Notes under the pieces: generated by a model | Seen by the model: the letters and a program-made list of their open reading frames with translations, nothing else | Told to the model about the DNA's origin: nothing | Databases searched by the model: none | Shown here: positions 6,762-15,114 of the stretch, piece after piece | Position numbering within the stretch: position 1 is the stretch's first letter | Layout: every line of letters begins with the position of its first letter | Position numbers and translations under genes: made by a program | Origin: Shewanella sp. Isolate13 | GTDB lineage: Bacteria; Pseudomonadota; Gammaproteobacteria; Enterobacterales; Shewanellaceae | Length of the DNA stretch: 64,000 nucleotides | Direction of reading: 5' to 3' | Assembly (NCBI RefSeq): GCF_022398325.1 | Contig: NZ_JAKEVD010000027.1 | Location: 1 to 64,000 of the forward strand

Positions 6762-9044
6762 TTACAGACCTTTAGTGAAGGTACGTGTGATAACGTCTTG
6801 CTGCTGCTCTGGTGTTAGCGAGTTAAAGCGTACTGCATAACCTGAAACACGAATCGTTAGCTGTGGGTACTTATCTGGGTTAACCACTGCATCTTCAAGC
6901 ATTTCGCGGTTCATAACGTTAACGTTTAAGTGTTGACCACCTTCACGGTTATCGTTGTGAGCGAAGTAACCATCCATAAGCGCTGCTAGGTTAGCCTTAC
7001 GTGCATCATCATCTTTACCTAGTGCGTTAGGTACGATAGAGAAGGTGTAAGAAATACCGTCTTGTGCGTGAGCAAATGGTAGTTTAGCAACAGATGTTAA
7101 AGAAGCAATTGCGCCTTTTTCATCACGACCGTGCATTGGGTTAGCACCTGGAGCGAATGGAGCACCAGCGCGACGACCGTCAGGTGTATTACCTGTCTTC
7201 TTACCGTAAACAACGTTAGAAGTAATAGTAAGAATAGACTGAGTTGGGATCGCATCACGGTACATCTTCATCTTGCGGATCTTCGCCATGAAGCGCTCAA
7301 CCAATTCAGTTGCGATATCGTCAACACGTGGGTCGTTGTTACCGAACTTTGGATAGTCGCCTTCGATGTCGAAGTCTACAGCAATGCCGTTTTCATCACG
7401 GATTGGCTTAACTGTTGCGTACTTAATCGCAGCTAGTGAGTCAGCAGTGATAGAAAGACCTGCGATACCACACGCCATAGTACGACGTACGTCTCTGTCA
7501 TGAAGCGCCATTAGAGCTGATTCATAAGAGTACTTGTCGTGCATGAAGTGGATAGCGTTTAGTGCAGACACATACTGTGTTGCTAACCAGTCCATCATAG
7601 TGTCTAAACGACCCATAACGTCATCGTAGTTCAGAACTTCGTCTGTGATTGGAGCAGACTTAGGACCGATTTGAGCGTTAAGTTTTTCGTCAACACCACC
7701 GTTGATAGCGTAAAGCATTGTCTTGGCAAGGTTTGCACGCGCGCCGAAGAACTGCATGTGCTTACCAACAACCATTGGGCTTACACAACAAGCGATAGCG
7801 TAATCGTCAGATTCGAAATCTGGACGCATTAGGTCATCGTTTTCGTACTGGATAGAGCTAGTATCGATAGATACTTTAGCCGCGTACTTCTTGAAGTTTA
7901 GCGGTAACTGCTCAGACCAAAGAACTGTGATGTTTGGCTCTGGGCTAGGACCCATGTTGTACAATGTGTGTAGGAAACGGAAGCTAGACTTAGTTACAAG
8001 TGTACGACCGTCAAGACCCATACCAGCGATAGACTCAGTAGCCCAGATTGGGTCGCCAGAGAATAGCTCATCGTATTCTGGAGTACGTAGGAAACGAACC
8101 ATACGTAGTTTCATTACGAAATGGTCAACCATTTCTTGAGCTTGTTGCTCAGTGATCACGCCATTCTTGATGTCGCGTTCAATGAAGATATCTAGGAAGC
8201 TAGAAGTACGGCCTAAAGACATCGCCGCACCGTTTTGGCTCTTAACAGCAGCTAGGTAGCCGAAGTAAGTCCACTGAATAGCTTCTTGAGCGTTAGTCGC
8301 AGGTAGAGAGATGTCGAAGCCGTAGCTTGCTGCCATCTTCTTCATTTGACCTAGTGCTTTGTGCTGCTCTGCAATTTCTTCACGAAGTTGCATAGTGTAA
8401 GACAAGTTTTCGCCAGATTCGAAATCAGACTGAAGAGAAGTGAACTGAGCAAACTTGTCTTGCATTAGGTAGTCGATACCGTATAGCGCAACACGACGGT
8501 AGTCACCAATGATACGACCACGACCGTATGCATCTGGTAAACCAGTCAATACGCCAGACTTACGACAACGCATGATTTCTGGAGTGTAGATATCGAACAC
8601 GCCTTGGTTGTGCGTCTTACGTAGTTCTGAGTATACGTATTTAACGTCAGCATCTAGTTCACGGCCGTATGCAGCGCAAGAACCTTCAACCATACGAATA
8701 CCACCGTTTGGCAACATAGCGCGCTTAAGCGGAGCTTCTGTTTGTAGACCAACGATAGTTTCTAGATCTTTAGTGATGTAACCGGCTTCGTGAGAAGTGA
8801 TAGTTGATACACGTTTGGTATCAAAATCAACTGGTGCGTGAGTGCTGTTCTCTTGCTTAATACCAACCATAACTTTGTCCCAAAGTTCGGTTGTAGCGTC
8901 AGTAGCACCAGCTAGGAAAGACTCGTCGCCTTCATAAGGAGTGTAGTTTTTTTGAATAAAGTCACGCACATTGACTTCAGTTTTCCAATCGCCAGCGGTG
9001 AAACCTTCCCACGCGGCTGCAAACTGTTCAGTTTTTTCGGTCAT
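6762..9044 (-). CDS. pflB: Formate C-acetyltransferase (pyruvate formate-lyase)
   Basis: Cleaves pyruvate with CoA into acetyl-CoA and formate by a glycyl-radical mechanism. Starting at MTEKTEQFAAAW the product is 760 residues, the same length as the E. coli enzyme. The radical glycine is Gly735 in RVSGYAVRF, and the catalytic Cys-Cys pair is in IACCVSPM at about 419-420. An upstream in-frame TTG would add 18 residues with no family support, whereas the ATG at 9044 follows an AGAAGG site. It is transcribed ahead of pflA. The long leader contains a PdhR-type operator at 9257-9275 and an inverted repeat, consistent with pyruvate-responsive control. Confidence 0.97.
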   Translation of the reverse strand: MTEKTEQFAAAWEGFTAGDWKTEVNVRDFIQKNYTPYEGDESFLAGATDATTELWDKVMVGIKQENSTHAPVDFDTKRVSTITSHEAGYITKDLETIVGLQTEAPLKRAMLPNGGIRMVEGSCAAYGRELDADVKYVYSELRKTHNQGVFDIYTPEIMRCRKSGVLTGLPDAYGRGRIIGDYRRVALYGIDYLMQDKFAQFTSLQSDFESGENLSYTMQLREEIAEQHKALGQMKKMAASYGFDISLPATNAQEAIQWTYFGYLAAVKSQNGAAMSLGRTSSFLDIFIERDIKNGVITEQQAQEMVDHFVMKLRMVRFLRTPEYDELFSGDPIWATESIAGMGLDGRTLVTKSSFRFLHTLYNMGPSPEPNITVLWSEQLPLNFKKYAAKVSIDTSSIQYENDDLMRPDFESDDYAIACCVSPMVVGKHMQFFGARANLAKTMLYAINGGVDEKLNAQIGPKSAPITDEVLNYDDVMGRLDTMMDWLATQYVSALNAIHFMHDKYSYESALMALHDRDVRRTMACGIAGLSITADSLAAIKYATVKPIRDENGIAVDFDIEGDYPKFGNNDPRVDDIATELVERFMAKIRKMKMYRDAIPTQSILTITSNVVYGKKTGNTPDGRRAGAPFAPGANPMHGRDEKGAIASLTSVAKLPFAHAQDGISYTFSIVPNALGKDDDARKANLAALMDGYFAHNDNREGGQHLNVNVMNREMLEDAVVNPDKYPQLTIRVSGYAVRFNSLTPEQQQDVITRTFTKGL

Positions 9045-9205
9045 CGTACTATTACCTTCTGTTTGAGATAAGGTTATTGGGTATCGATATAGGCTCAAAA
9101 ACGAGGCGTGCGATACACCAATAGTTAAGTCTTAAAAAGTCCCCTCAAAACAAATCTGCTGAGGAAACTGGTCCCGAGTTTTATCTCTCGGAATGTTCTG
9201 TCCAT

Positions 9206-9255
9206 TTGATACCGATATGAGAAATGATCCGTTTACGATGAATATCGGTTATCAA
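9206..9255. promoter_or_regulatory. Large inverted repeat in the pflB leader
   Basis: TTGATACCGATAT at 9206-9218 pairs with ATATCGGTTATCAA at 9242-9255 (13 pairs, one bulge) across a 23-nt spacer. It lies directly downstream of the PdhR-type operator relative to pflB transcription. It could be an RNA stem or a two-site protein target. Confidence 0.45.
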
Positions 9256-9256
9256 T

Positions 9257-9275
9257 AAATTGGTAAGACCAATTT
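9257..9275. promoter_or_regulatory. PdhR-type operator upstream of pflB
   Basis: AAATTGGTAAGACCAATTT is a perfect 8-3-8 palindrome. It matches the established PdhR consensus (ATTGGTnnnACCAAT, GntR/FadR family). It is about 213 bp upstream of the pflB ATG, next to TTAATATAC, a possible -10 on the minus strand. A near copy is at 11335-11351. The pdhR gene itself is not in the window. Confidence 0.8.
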
Positions 9276-9568
9276 ACCGTAAGTATATTAACATAAGCAG
9301 AGATAAGCTGCATCTTAATACGCTTACTTTGGACTGCAAATTTTAAAAACTGTCGTCCATGCATCAGTTTTTAACCAAAATCATATTTAGATCTAACACT
9401 AACGTCAGTTGTTGGAACTGTGATAACCAAATAAGTCTGCAACATTTAAACATTTGTATAAACTCGCCAACAATTACACTTTAAGTGGCTCGCTGGCTGT
9501 TTGATGACAGAGTGCTTATCTTTAGTGCTGCTTACCTATCATAGGTAGAATTGATGTTAGTGTTAGCA

Positions 9569-9594
9569 AGCGAGAAGAAGTCATTCTTCTCGCT
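9569..9594. terminator. Hairpin at the end of the DUF3360 gene
   Basis: AGCGAGAAGAA, loop GTCA, TTCTTCTCGCT, a perfect 11-bp stem 8 bp past the DUF3360 stop codon. There is no U-run in the minus direction, so termination may be incomplete or Rho-dependent. Confidence 0.5.
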
Positions 9595-9601
9595 ATTTCT
9601 C

Positions 9602-11134
9602 TTATAAAAGAGCTGGGATACCAGGGATCATACCAACTGCAAGCATAGCAGCTAAACAGATCACGAAGGCAAGACCTGGAATAACGATACGGTCAACGAC
9701 AGATAGTGTTTTAGGACGCTCTTTGTCACCGATCAGTCCGTTATTGTCTAGGAACATAGTTAATGCCCAAGCCAGTACTGGGTTGGCAACAAAAGAGGCA
9801 AAAATACAGATACCAGCAGACTGGCTGCTTTGAGTGTCTTTTACCATCTGCATACCTGCTTCAAGTAGAGGCAAGAATACGCCAACAAGCAGTGCGATAG
9901 ACATTACTGGTTGCCATACCGCGATATCCATAGGATAGCCAATGATAGCAACGATGATACATAGGAGACCCAGTAGGATTGCACCTGCAGGGATTGGACG
10001 TTTTGCTGTTGCAGCAGGGATCATATAAGTGCCCCAAGATGAAGTGATGTTACCACCACCCACTGCTGTACCAACGATTTGACGTAGTGAACAAGTCGTC
10101 ATAGTGTCATCAACATCCATTAACACCTTGTCAGCACCTTTAGGGTAGTTAAGCTCTTGGAAAATGCGGTGACCTAAGAAATCAGGAGACCACATAGCTA
10201 CAGCTAAGATTGCAAAAGGCAGAGAAGCAATGAAATGTTGCAGGTTAGGTAGTCCTAACTGCCAACCGTGTTCCGTTGAACCCCACCAGTACACAGGGTT
10301 TAGGTTTGGAATGCCAGGCTCTGTCACAAATTGTAAATCTAGTCCTGCACCTAGGCCGAACGCCATTGCAACCGCAGCAATAGAGCATAATGGAATTGCT
10401 AACCAACGCTTACCAATCTTTGCCAGTACGGCATATAAGATCACATTGGCAAGAAGGATGAAGAAGGCGACATAACCTAGGCTGTAATCAAGGTTATGTT
10501 TAGACTGCAAATTACCAGCCCATTCAAACAGTGAACTAATTTGACCTTCAGCTCCCATGAAGCCAAGGAAGACTAATAGACCACCGGCAACGCCGCTACT
10601 GGTTAAGTTGACTAAGCGAGAGCCACCTTTTACGTAGCTTAATATGAGACCGAACATCCCCAATAAGATCGCAAGAGCTAATGGGTGAGCGCCAGCCAAG
10701 GCAATCGCACCGATAAGTGGGATCATTGGACCATGGTTACCGGCTAAGTTAGCTTTTGGGTTGAAAAAGCCTGAGCTGAGGATACAGAATAGAAGTGCTG
10801 GAATAAGCATCTCAACGCGAACAACCTGAGTCGCAAACTCTGCGCCTAGGTTAATATGATCCCATCTTTCGCTTAGGCCTGCGGCCCATGCAGCCATAAC
10901 GGCTGAGTACATTACGGTAATACCAATTGTACCTGCGATAGCTGGGACGAAATCTTCCCATTCAAAACGGAAATCACGACCGGGAAGGTTTAGGCCCCAA
11001 CGTCTAGGCTTCATGATTTTCAGTTCATTGTCTAAGTACTCTTCACGAGTTTCAAACTCAGACGCTGGACGGTGAAGCTCTCGATAAGATTTTGCCGAGT
11101 CTTCCATTTGTTCGTTTTTCACTGTTTCTGACAT
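9602..11134 (-). CDS. DUF3360 multi-pass permease-like membrane protein
   Basis: The 510-residue protein has a hydrophilic N-terminus (about 50 residues) and 11-13 predicted membrane segments. It contains glycine/proline-rich helices such as GNHGPMIPLIGAIALAGAHPLA and LTSSGVAGGLLVFLGFMG that recall the SulP/NCS2 transporter fold. I recognise it as the DUF3360 family, which has no established substrate. It lies between pflB and the formate channel, where other genera have the two adjacent, and it carries the same PdhR-type operator as pflB. A role in uptake or export of pyruvate, lactate or another small carboxylate is inferred from this position only. Start: ATG 11134 with a GGAGA site. Confidence 0.8.
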   Translation of the reverse strand: MSETVKNEQMEDSAKSYRELHRPASEFETREEYLDNELKIMKPRRWGLNLPGRDFRFEWEDFVPAIAGTIGITVMYSAVMAAWAAGLSERWDHINLGAEFATQVVRVEMLIPALLFCILSSGFFNPKANLAGNHGPMIPLIGAIALAGAHPLALAILLGMFGLILSYVKGGSRLVNLTSSGVAGGLLVFLGFMGAEGQISSLFEWAGNLQSKHNLDYSLGYVAFFILLANVILYAVLAKIGKRWLAIPLCSIAAVAMAFGLGAGLDLQFVTEPGIPNLNPVYWWGSTEHGWQLGLPNLQHFIASLPFAILAVAMWSPDFLGHRIFQELNYPKGADKVLMDVDDTMTTCSLRQIVGTAVGGGNITSSWGTYMIPAATAKRPIPAGAILLGLLCIIVAIIGYPMDIAVWQPVMSIALLVGVFLPLLEAGMQMVKDTQSSQSAGICIFASFVANPVLAWALTMFLDNNGLIGDKERPKTLSVVDRIVIPGLAFVICLAAMLAVGMIPGIPALL

Positions 11135-11227
11135 AGTTTCTCATTCTCCGAGAAGAACATAGTGATTCATCTAATTCGATGACAACTTTTAGTGGTCCTT
11201 GAGTATTAACTTAAGTATTCGGAGCTC

Positions 11228-11265
11228 ACTTAGCTGCACTGTTTACAGAGTTAACTTAGCTGCAC
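11228..11265. repeat. 12-bp direct repeat in the DUF3360 leader
   Basis: ACTTAGCTGCAC occurs at 11228-11239 and again at 11254-11265, 26 bp apart, between the operator and the DUF3360 start. It could be a pair of regulator half-sites. Confidence 0.4.
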
Positions 11266-11334
11266 GATATAACAAAACAGAATTCCTATTTTTGTCTACT
11301 ATACAGTTGTCTTCCTTTACAATTTTATTTTCTA

Positions 11335-11351
11335 ATTGGTAAGACCAATTT
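11335..11351. promoter_or_regulatory. PdhR-type operator upstream of the DUF3360 gene
   Basis: AATTGGTAAGACCAATT, a perfect 7-3-7 palindrome identical to the core of the site at 9257-9275, including the AAG spacer. It is about 201 bp upstream of the ATG. Flanking bases (GGTAAATTGG side, TTAATAT, CTGCT) are also shared with the pflB site. Confidence 0.8.
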
Positions 11352-11905
11352 ACCCCTGAAATATTAACACATAGCAGTGCGGTCTTCATTAAGTATCAAT
11401 ATTCTTGAATGAGGTGATTAAGCTATTTGAGATCCAGTTAACAACTTATACAGGGATCGCTAAACAAATAAGGGTACGGCATATTTATTGCGTTGGTCGC
11501 TGATCACTATTTTATAATATGTGTGAGTCGTGGCGCGATAACACGTCGTTGTTTGCTCTTTGTTGCACATCTTATTGTAGTGTGATCGGGGTGGGGTGGT
11601 TAATTATTTATTTTGTGCTGCGGATCTCATGTTTTGGCTTTGCTGAGTTAAAATGGTGCGGACGCTAGTCGGTTTTTTCAGTCTTGCTTTCACCCGTCTT
11701 TTAGTTTCAGGAATCTTGATACCTAAGGCCAACCTCTCCTGGTTATGTTAAAGATTTTAGTTGTCCCCTTGTCCTCTATTGTCGCTTTTTAGTTTGTTGT
11801 TCATTTATGGGGGTTACCTACTTAATGTTAAATCCTGCAATAACAATGCATTAGCTACTCCAAGTCTATTTCCTGAATATTTCAAACTTCCCGTGTTGTA
11901 TCAGC

Positions 11906-11939
11906 AAATTTGATACTGATTATGATTATTATCAAATTT
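11906..11939. promoter_or_regulatory. Inverted repeat upstream of the formate channel gene
   Basis: AAATTTGATA at 11906-11915 and TATCAAATTT at 11930-11939 form a perfect 10-bp inverted repeat around a 14-nt spacer, about 118 bp before the ATG. The arms contain TTGAT/ATCAA as in FNR sites, but the spacing is too wide for one FNR box. A dimeric regulator site is likely; its identity is open. Confidence 0.4.
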
Positions 11940-12056
11940 TATTACGTTATCTTACTCACTATAGTTGTAGCTACAAAACAACAACTTAGTAGATAAATAT
12001 GGGCAATAGAGTAATGAAAATGACAAATTTCTTCATTTCCATTTGGAGTGGAATGA

Positions 12057-13538
12057 ATGTCTTCTAATCATGCGGCTAAAGGGCCGATGTTAGTTAACCC
12101 GATACAACAAAGTGTTGCGTCTCCCAAGCCGGAATTACAGAGTTTGTACCAACAGGCCGAGCAATATGGTAAGGCGAAGGTGATTAAATCTGCATGGCAG
12201 TCGTTCGGTTTAGCGGCCTTTGCAGGTGCTTTTATTGCGCTGGCATTTGTTTTTTATATCACGGTGACAACTGGAAGCGATGGCGCTTGGGGGTTAGTTC
12301 GTCTTGCAGGGGGATTAGCATTTAGTTTAGGCCTGATGTTAGTCGTTATTTGTGGTGGGGAGCTCTTTACCAGTACCGTTCTTAGTAGCGTTGCCTGGGC
12401 TCAGAAGCTTGTTACTACAGGGGAACTCATTAAATGTTGGGGCCGAGTATACCTAGGTAACTTAATTGGGGCCGTCATCATGTTGAGCTTGATTATGTCA
12501 GCTCGAATGCACGAACTCGATGGCGGGCTGTGGGGACTAAATGCGCTACAAATTGCACAGCATAAGTTGCACCACAGCTGGGGGCAGGCCTTCGTTCTAG
12601 GCATATTGTGCAATATGTTGGTTTGCTTAGGAGTGTGGATGACTTTTTCGAGTCGTGACGCTCTTACCAAGGCGATCTTACTTATGCTGCCTGTTGCGAT
12701 GTTCGTCAGTAGCGGCTTTGAGCACAGCATTGCAAACCTGTTTATGGTGCCTTTAGGGATCACCATACACCAATTTGCCGATCCTAGCTGGTTTGACGCC
12801 TTGAATATCAGTCGCGATAAATTCGCTGATCTGACTCTTAGCAATTTTATTTTTAATAACCTCATTCCCGTGACCTTAGGAAATATCGTCGGTGGTGGGC
12901 TTTTTGTTGGCTTGGGTTACTGGCTTATCGAAAAGTCGGCTCAAAGCGTCAATGCTTGCTCAGTCCATAGCGCCCCACAACGTGAAATATCTGCCCAAAT
13001 ACATCAAATCCCAACTTCTGGAGTACTTGCTAAAATGCCTAAAATAATTAAGAAACTATCTGTAAAAGACCTTATGAACCCAACTCCATTGACGCTTTCT
13101 TCAGATTTATCTGTATATGCCGCCTTGAGCTTACTTGCTGATAATGAGTGTCGAAGTGCACCAGTTCTTGATGAAAGTAAACGTTTGCTTGGTTTTATCT
13201 CACAGCAAGATCTACTGCGCAGCCTTTGGTCTGAGGAGTTTGCTAGAGGAGTGTCATATAAGGTTAGTGATCTGATGCAAACTGAAGTCATGACGCTATC
13301 GCCACAAGACTCGGTCGCTGAGCTAATCGAGTTAATGGTTGTTGATCGTAATAAGCTATTCCCGGTAAATGAGTATGGGATCTTAACGGGTAACACCTTT
13401 AAGAGTTATGAAGAACGTTTACGCAACGCGTCAGCCGATAAGCCAAGCGTCTTTCCTGTTTTGGATAACGGGTTACTATGTGGTGTGATCACCCGAGAAG
13501 CGATAGCTAAAAAAGTATGTGATGTTTACAGAGTCTAA
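12057..13538 (+). CDS. focA: FocA/NirC-type formate channel with C-terminal CBS domains
   Basis: Residues 30-290 form a formate/nitrite transporter domain, with the family signatures KVIKSAWQSFGLAAFAGAFIA near the start, GGELFTSTVL near 101-110 and ANLFMVPLG near 227-235. From about residue 337 a CBS pair follows (VKDLMNPTPLTLSSD; VSDLMQTEVMTLSPQD), making the protein 493 residues against about 285 for a plain FocA. It probably moves formate made by PflB across the inner membrane, and the CBS part could gate it through nucleotide binding (inference). Start ATG has a GGAG site. It stands alone, ended by a strong terminator. Confidence 0.9.
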   Translation: MSSNHAAKGPMLVNPIQQSVASPKPELQSLYQQAEQYGKAKVIKSAWQSFGLAAFAGAFIALAFVFYITVTTGSDGAWGLVRLAGGLAFSLGLMLVVICGGELFTSTVLSSVAWAQKLVTTGELIKCWGRVYLGNLIGAVIMLSLIMSARMHELDGGLWGLNALQIAQHKLHHSWGQAFVLGILCNMLVCLGVWMTFSSRDALTKAILLMLPVAMFVSSGFEHSIANLFMVPLGITIHQFADPSWFDALNISRDKFADLTLSNFIFNNLIPVTLGNIVGGGLFVGLGYWLIEKSAQSVNACSVHSAPQREISAQIHQIPTSGVLAKMPKIIKKLSVKDLMNPTPLTLSSDLSVYAALSLLADNECRSAPVLDESKRLLGFISQQDLLRSLWSEEFARGVSYKVSDLMQTEVMTLSPQDSVAELIELMVVDRNKLFPVNEYGILTGNTFKSYEERLRNASADKPSVFPVLDNGLLCGVITREAIAKKVCDVYRV

Positions 13539-13558
13539 ATTTATCATTTAGCAATATG

Positions 13559-13587
13559 AAACGGGACGATATCGTCCCGTTTTTTTT
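13559..13587. terminator. Bidirectional terminator between the formate channel and LysR genes
   Basis: AAACGGGACGAT followed directly by ATCGTCCCGTTT and a run of T. The perfect 12-bp palindrome separates convergent genes. Confidence 0.9.
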
Positions 13588-14491
13588 AGCTTTTCATTTG
13601 CCGAATACGGCTTAGTCTCTTGGCTTCTGTAATAATACAGTCCCGTAAAGGGTTTTCACCTGAGTCTGCGCGCCAGATGAAAGATAGGTGGCGTTGCATA
13701 TTAATTTGAGGGGTAGGTAGGATCACCAACTCACCATTAGCAACCTCCTTCTCCACATCTAGGTAGGGTAGACTGCTAATATACTGTCCATTTTTAACTA
13801 AAGCTTTTAAGACCGATACCTGCTCGTATTCTTTCCAGACATTAAGCTTTTCAATAATGCCGTGAATTGCTCCTTCGAATATTCTTCTTGTTCCAGCACC
13901 TTGTTCTCGTAAAACCCATTTTGCTTGCTCAAGTTGAGATAAGCTGGCGCTTTCATATTTTGCATAGGGATGATTGGGAGATGAAATAACGACTAGATGA
14001 TCGTCAATCCATCGCTCTTTATGCAATCTGGAGTCATCGTTGCGACCCTCAATAATTCCAAGATCAAACTCATAGTTGAGTAAGCCTTCAATGACATTTT
14101 CGGTGTTTTCTACCGACAGATCGATTCGTAACTCGGGAAAATCAGTATCAATTTTACTGATAAGTTCAGGGAGCAAGTGTTCTGCAGCAGTCTGGCTAGA
14201 GCACAACCTGAACTGACCACTGATAAGGTGTTGTTCGTGAAGGCCAAATTCAATATGTTGCGCCTCTTGCAGCAAGCGTCTTGCTTTAGGGCGTAACCAG
14301 TTTCCCCAATGGCTTAATGTTAACCGGTTTCCTTGGCGGATAAAAAGTGGACGCCCTAGCAGATTTTCCAATTGTGCGAGTGACATACTGACTGCCGATT
14401 GGGTCATCGATAATTTTCTTGCTGCAGCGCTAACACTTTCTAGGCTTGCTACGGCGTCAAAAACGGTGATTTGCTTGAGTGAATACTTCAT
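13586..14491 (-). CDS. LysR-family transcriptional regulator
   Basis: The 301-residue protein has the LysR winged helix-turn-helix at residues 1-60 (LKQITVFDAVASLESVSAAA, MTQSAVSMSLAQLENLLG) and a substrate-binding domain from about 88 to 295. The effector-domain segment FDLGIIEGR is CysB/CbbR-like. It is convergent with the formate channel and faces away from the DUF997/panF pair 395 bp upstream, so either side could be its target. The effector cannot be told from the sequence. Confidence 0.9.
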   Translation of the reverse strand: MKYSLKQITVFDAVASLESVSAAARKLSMTQSAVSMSLAQLENLLGRPLFIRQGNRLTLSHWGNWLRPKARRLLQEAQHIEFGLHEQHLISGQFRLCSSQTAAEHLLPELISKIDTDFPELRIDLSVENTENVIEGLLNYEFDLGIIEGRNDDSRLHKERWIDDHLVVISSPNHPYAKYESASLSQLEQAKWVLREQGAGTRRIFEGAIHGIIEKLNVWKEYEQVSVLKALVKNGQYISSLPYLDVEKEVANGELVILPTPQINMQRHLSFIWRADSGENPLRDCIITEAKRLSRIRQMKS

Positions 14492-14886
14492 TTGTTACCT
14501 GCGGCTTCCCTATATGAAAATAACGATAACTGAAACTATCAATAAAATTGATGGTTCAAGACTCGATTTTAGAGTGTGTATAGAGACGTAACAAGTAGGG
14601 CTATGGGTTGCTGTAGTAGAATTTAGAGGCACCTCACCCTTTTTAGGTATATCGAGAGATATTTAAGTTTATATTAAGTTTTTCCCCTTTTATCCTATGG
14701 TTACATGCTTTCTCTGTTTTAAATTACGTAAGAGAAATAAGTCGAGCGTATAGCCCGTTAGCGGTTAACTGTGACTTTAAGTAATTATCTCTGCGTTATT
14801 TTGAACTCAGTTCCTGGTCTCTTAAGCTGTGTCTAGCATCCAGAGCTATTATTGATTAAAATTGCGCGCTTAAAAATTTCTTAGCT
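14492..14886. other. Divergent intergenic region, about 395 bp
   Basis: It must hold the promoters of the LysR gene and the DUF997-panF pair. I see only short AT-rich inverted repeats and no gene. Confidence 0.4.
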
Positions 14887-15114
14887 GTGGCCTTCACACT
14901 TATGCGCTTGCTTACGAAAACCTCATTAATACTCACATCGAGTTACTTTCTTCTTTGGTGCTCCGGTCCATTATGGTTCAGCGAACTAGGGAACTGGTAT
15001 GGCTTGCCACTTTGGTTTTGGTTTTCTTGTGTCGCAGCACCGCTCTTATTAGTTGTGAGTCTTAGCTTTTTACTTACCAAGGTTATTGGGGCGGCGGAAG
15101 CAGACCATGACTAG
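14887..15114 (+). CDS. DUF997 (YhdT-like) small membrane protein
   Basis: 75 residues with two membrane segments (about 12-28 and 42-64). This is the usual small partner encoded just before PanF in Proteobacteria (yhdT-panF in E. coli). The frame begins at GTG 14887, but ATG 14902 (MRLLTK) is an equally possible start since neither has a clear ribosome site. It overlaps the panF start by 8 bp, which points to translational coupling. Its function is not known; an accessory role for the symporter is inference. Confidence 0.75.
   Translation: MAFTLMRLLTKTSLILTSSYFLLWCSGPLWFSELGNWYGLPLWFWFSCVAAPLLLVVSLSFLLTKVIGAAEADHD

Larger units (their letters stand above)
11135..12056. other. Divergent intergenic region of about 920 bp
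   Basis: It holds the long leader and operator of the minus-strand DUF3360 gene and the promoter side of the plus-strand formate channel. Visible elements are a 12-bp direct repeat (11228-11265), the PdhR-type palindrome (11335-11351) and an inverted repeat at 11906-11939. I see no reading frame or RNA gene in the remaining part. Confidence 0.55.

Noticed and set aside
6762..9098. pflB starting at the upstream TTG (778 residues)
   Set aside because: The extra 18 residues do not fit the family, while the ATG at 9044 has a ribosome site and gives exactly 760 residues with the radical glycine at 735.
9241..9256. FNR box in the pflB leader (TTGATAACCGATAT on the minus strand)
   Set aside because: Only the left half-site TTGAT matches. 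The right half is GATAT and not ATCAA, and the same bases are better explained as one arm of the inverted repeat at 9206-9255.
11911..11934. Fur box upstream of the formate channel (GATTATGATTATTATC)
   Set aside because: It has hexamer-like units but breaks the 19-bp Fur symmetry, and a formate channel is not an expected Fur target. The perfect 10-bp inverted repeat is the stronger reading.
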